From contig BTUV01000032.1 of the NCBI GenBank assembly GCA_045863035.1, positions 1 through 26,899 on the forward strand: a DNA stretch of 26,899 bases. Reading direction: 5' to 3'. Shown in pieces: positions 26,101 to 26,899 of this stretch (its first letter is position 1; every line of letters begins with the position of its first letter). The translations under genes were made by a program, and so were the position numbers. Origin of the DNA: H2-BAC3 sp045863035 (GTDB lineage Bacteria > Bacteroidota > Ignavibacteria > Ignavibacteriales > Ignavibacteriaceae). Below the pieces are notes generated by a model. The model had not been told where the DNA came from, ran no database searches, and was given only the letters and a program-made list of their open reading frames with translations.

Positions 26101-26469
26101 GTTGATGAATACAGTGACAGCGGATTTGAGGTTAATAACCAGCAGATAAAATCGCTTCGTGATTCGCTCGATGCTGAAACGGTGGATGAGCTGCTTGAAC
26201 TTTTTCTGAGTGACTTTCAGAATTATCTTGGCACTTTGTCTGTTCGTATAGAAGCAGGTAATTTTAAGGGGTTGTCCGCTGAATCACATACTATAAAGTC
26301 CGGATGTGCAAATATCGGAGCTGAAAAGCTAAGAAAATTGGTGTTTAAGCTGGAGCAGGAAAGCGAGAAATCTACTCAGGATGAGGTTCGGGCTCAGTTT
26401 AATAAACTGGCAGATGAGTATATATTCGTAAAAGAGAAAATCAGGAACCATATCTCAACCGGGAATTAA
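23125..26469 (+). CDS. Membrane hybrid histidine kinase with pseudo-receiver, receiver and HPt
   Basis: A 1114-residue sensor. TM1 (about 22-43), a helical periplasmic sensor (about 45-183, CHASE3/four-helix-bundle-like) and TM2 (about 184-206) precede PAS domains at about 228-345 and 352-468. The kinase core has His498 in SHEIRTPLNG, FKFT, DTGLGM and GTGLGL. The first receiver-like domain (about 728-850) is degenerate: the acidic pair is Thr736/Asn737 and the acceptor position is Asn785 (LCNYNLPGYDG), though Lys836 is kept. The second receiver (868-985) is intact, with Asp875/Asp876, Asp919, Thr951 and Lys973. An HPt domain follows with His1055 in ESHTIKSG. The route His498 to Asp919 to His1055 is BarA-like. 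It starts 3 bp after nagZ, so it is in the murein-recycling operon and may sense wall turnover (inferred). The output regulator is not in the window. Confidence 0.92.
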   Translation: MKAAGYTSSSKHQNNQFKGKHILFLSGFLISIFILITVYTVFDVDKRLKEFNRNVQLVSALRELDSAASSIHRVLYIRQDSVTPAQYAAAYSELAAKYRESAQKISLLPAQRSFNFDVQAVYDESDSLGMFASKLLVPLPSEDELKEKLYILRTVDSDLQRRFQELDRNVRRFQRKTGGRLNEYHLVLSLIAASAGIFALVLVFGYARLKKNLKERLDIEDELNAERNKYLNLAESMDDAVLITDQEDIILFANSAVETITGYSPAEITGKSSHITLTDSVNWPAYKKRLADRLSGKSDEYFAYINKKDGTRIRIYVKASPFRNHKGQVIGTIGVLSDLSEQMKIEREATIHRENLTGVIENSSDYIWAFDHNLRLIVWNSSFKSEFRKLYQVEVEAGMQLLEHVGEVQKRAWLRICKKALTGQRVHFDQKYEIDGVKRVYSVSLNPLRDPQGMIYGIAFFMSDITLRIKSEEELRSAMETAEQATRLKTEFLANMSHEIRTPLNGILGMANLLMDTELNEYQRLYASSIKESGTSLLGILNDILDLSKVEAGKIEILTEEFDLAVLIETLAEIYSVQAENKNISFYIEPAPDIPQKIHCDRLRLNQILTNILTNAFKFTESGYVNLALAVNWESELAGILNFTIEDTGLGMSEETLSSLFSDYVQADSTVVRKFGGTGLGLSISKKLADLMGGTITVTSERGKGSRFTASIPFSLSQKFVPATPVQQSGLVLVVTNENKGGEIIAGILSVMGYTPVVVYNAANALVRLTRFNHDGRNFAFILCNYNLPGYDGLSLLKQIKENYSSHPPLFLLIGRKKLAALKTKIAAAKIVPLAKPFCNRTIKQIIDILHPVEKPPVSKTVSENLRKLKILIADDNRINRTVLIGFLQKLGHEVSESSDGREALDSYLAASYDMIMLDCQMPVMDGYEVSRRIREYEKESGKRIPLIGVTANNSHDEKERCLAAGMDDFLVKPFEIADLRRTVELNTVQSQVDEYSDSGFEVNNQQIKSLRDSLDAETVDELLELFLSDFQNYLGTLSVRIEAGNFKGLSAESHTIKSGCANIGAEKLRKLVFKLEQESEKSTQDEVRAQFNKLADEYIFVKEKIRNHISTGN

Positions 26470-26844
26470 TTTATTCAGAGCAGGGGAATGATTTCGTTTC
26501 GGAGTGTTTATTATCTGAACACTTCAGCGCCGGCCTAAACCAACTTGATTTCTTTCTTCACATCAGTTCTTCTTTTGATTAAATAACTGGATGCAAACTC
26601 AGGATTCCCGTTTATGTTTTACCGATTAGGTTAGAAATCTTCTTCCTGACTTCTGCCATTGAATATGACTCATTTTTTTTCAGAATCGGCAAAATGGGCT
26701 TAGAATTTATTTCTGGCAGAGAATATATCCTGACTTCTGCCAAAATCTGACCAAATCGTAAAAATCTTCGAATACGATCTAAAAACACAGATTTTTTCAT
26801 AAATTGTCATACTAATTTTAGTGATAAATTGTGGAAAAAATAAG
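26470..26844. other. Intergenic region after the murein operon, with short repeats
   Basis: A hairpin GGAGTGTT (26501-26508) / AACACTTC (26518-26525) lies 31 nt after the kinase stop but has no T-run, so it is only a possible terminator. TCCTGACTTCTGCCA occurs twice, at 26644-26658 and 26728-26742, with an inverted CTGGCAGA at 26713-26720 between them. ATCGTA and TACGAT form another small inverted repeat just after. A minus-strand open frame of 62 codons over 26612-26800 has no family resemblance and covers these repeats, so I do not call it a gene. Confidence 0.45.
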
Positions 26845-26899
26845 TTGAGTCAGACCCTTATCGCTGACGATGCAATTTGGAAAAAGGAAATTCCGGATA
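26845..26899 (+). CDS. Possible start of a gene running off the right edge
   Basis: From a TTG at 26845 the frame reads MSQTLIADDAIWKKEIPD and is still open at the window edge. The composition looks protein-like, but only 18 codons are visible, the start is not ATG (an in-frame GTG lies at 26821) and no clear ribosome-binding site is seen. Confidence 0.2.
   Translation, partial: MSQTLIADDAIWKKEIPD

Noticed and set aside
26612..26800. Minus-strand ORF of 62 codons at the right edge
   Set aside because: It covers the TCCTGACTTCTGCCA direct repeats, its peptide repeats mirror the DNA repeats, and no domain or ribosome-binding site is evident.

Overview
The window most likely comes from a Bacteroidota/Chlorobi-group bacterium, probably Ignavibacteria-like. 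This is inferred from gene content: a periplasmic GH3/serine-hydrolase fusion, very large membrane-tethered multihaem cytochromes, PAS-rich hybrid kinases, a TonB receptor next to a YfiR-family protein, and weak Shine-Dalgarno sites. No rRNA, tRNA or CRISPR array was seen.

Layout. (1) 1-372 is a non-coding cluster of three large foldback repeats. (2) 373-1842 (-) encodes a class V PLP-dependent aminotransferase/cysteine-desulfurase-like enzyme. (3) 2038-10353 (-) reads as one signalling operon. In transcription order it holds a TonB-dependent receptor, a YfiR-family periplasmic protein, a CHASE8-HAMP-PAS-GAF-PAS-histidine kinase, a single-domain response regulator and a REC-PAS-PAS-PAS-histidine kinase. 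The CHASE8 kinase is cut by an in-frame UAA in its second PAS domain; the codons after the stop continue the same protein in the same frame. The last three junctions are tight, two of them ATGA overlaps. (4) 10378-11550 is non-coding. It holds a 52-54 bp tandem array of small palindromes whose arms co-vary, plus a C-terminal remnant of a REP-associated (Y1, IS200-like) transposase flanked by inverted copies of the same palindrome. (5) 11580-15293 (-) is a two-gene electron-transfer operon: a 13-haem cytochrome c fused to a b-type membrane domain, then a 7-haem NapC/NirT-like membrane cytochrome. A rho-independent terminator follows. (6) 15562-26469 (+) is a compact murein-recycling operon: a small membrane protein, a BadF/NagK-type sugar kinase, an AmpG-like permease with an unusual ~200-residue periplasmic insert, a secreted GH3 (NagZ) fused to a beta-lactamase-fold hydrolase, a second NagZ without signal peptide, and a large hybrid histidine kinase 3 bp after it. 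(7) 26470-26899 is mostly non-coding with short repeats, and possibly the first codons of another gene at the right edge.

How the parts fit. The right-hand operon looks like a self-contained path: GlcNAc (and possibly the peptide) is removed from muropeptides outside the cytoplasm, sugar-muropeptides are imported, GlcNAc is removed inside and then phosphorylated. It carries its own sensor kinase, which could monitor wall turnover or damage. The left-hand operon replaces the diguanylate cyclase of the classical YfiR-YfiN pair with a histidine kinase that could feed a phosphorelay. The cytochrome pair is a candidate quinol-to-periplasm (possibly extracellular) electron conduit.
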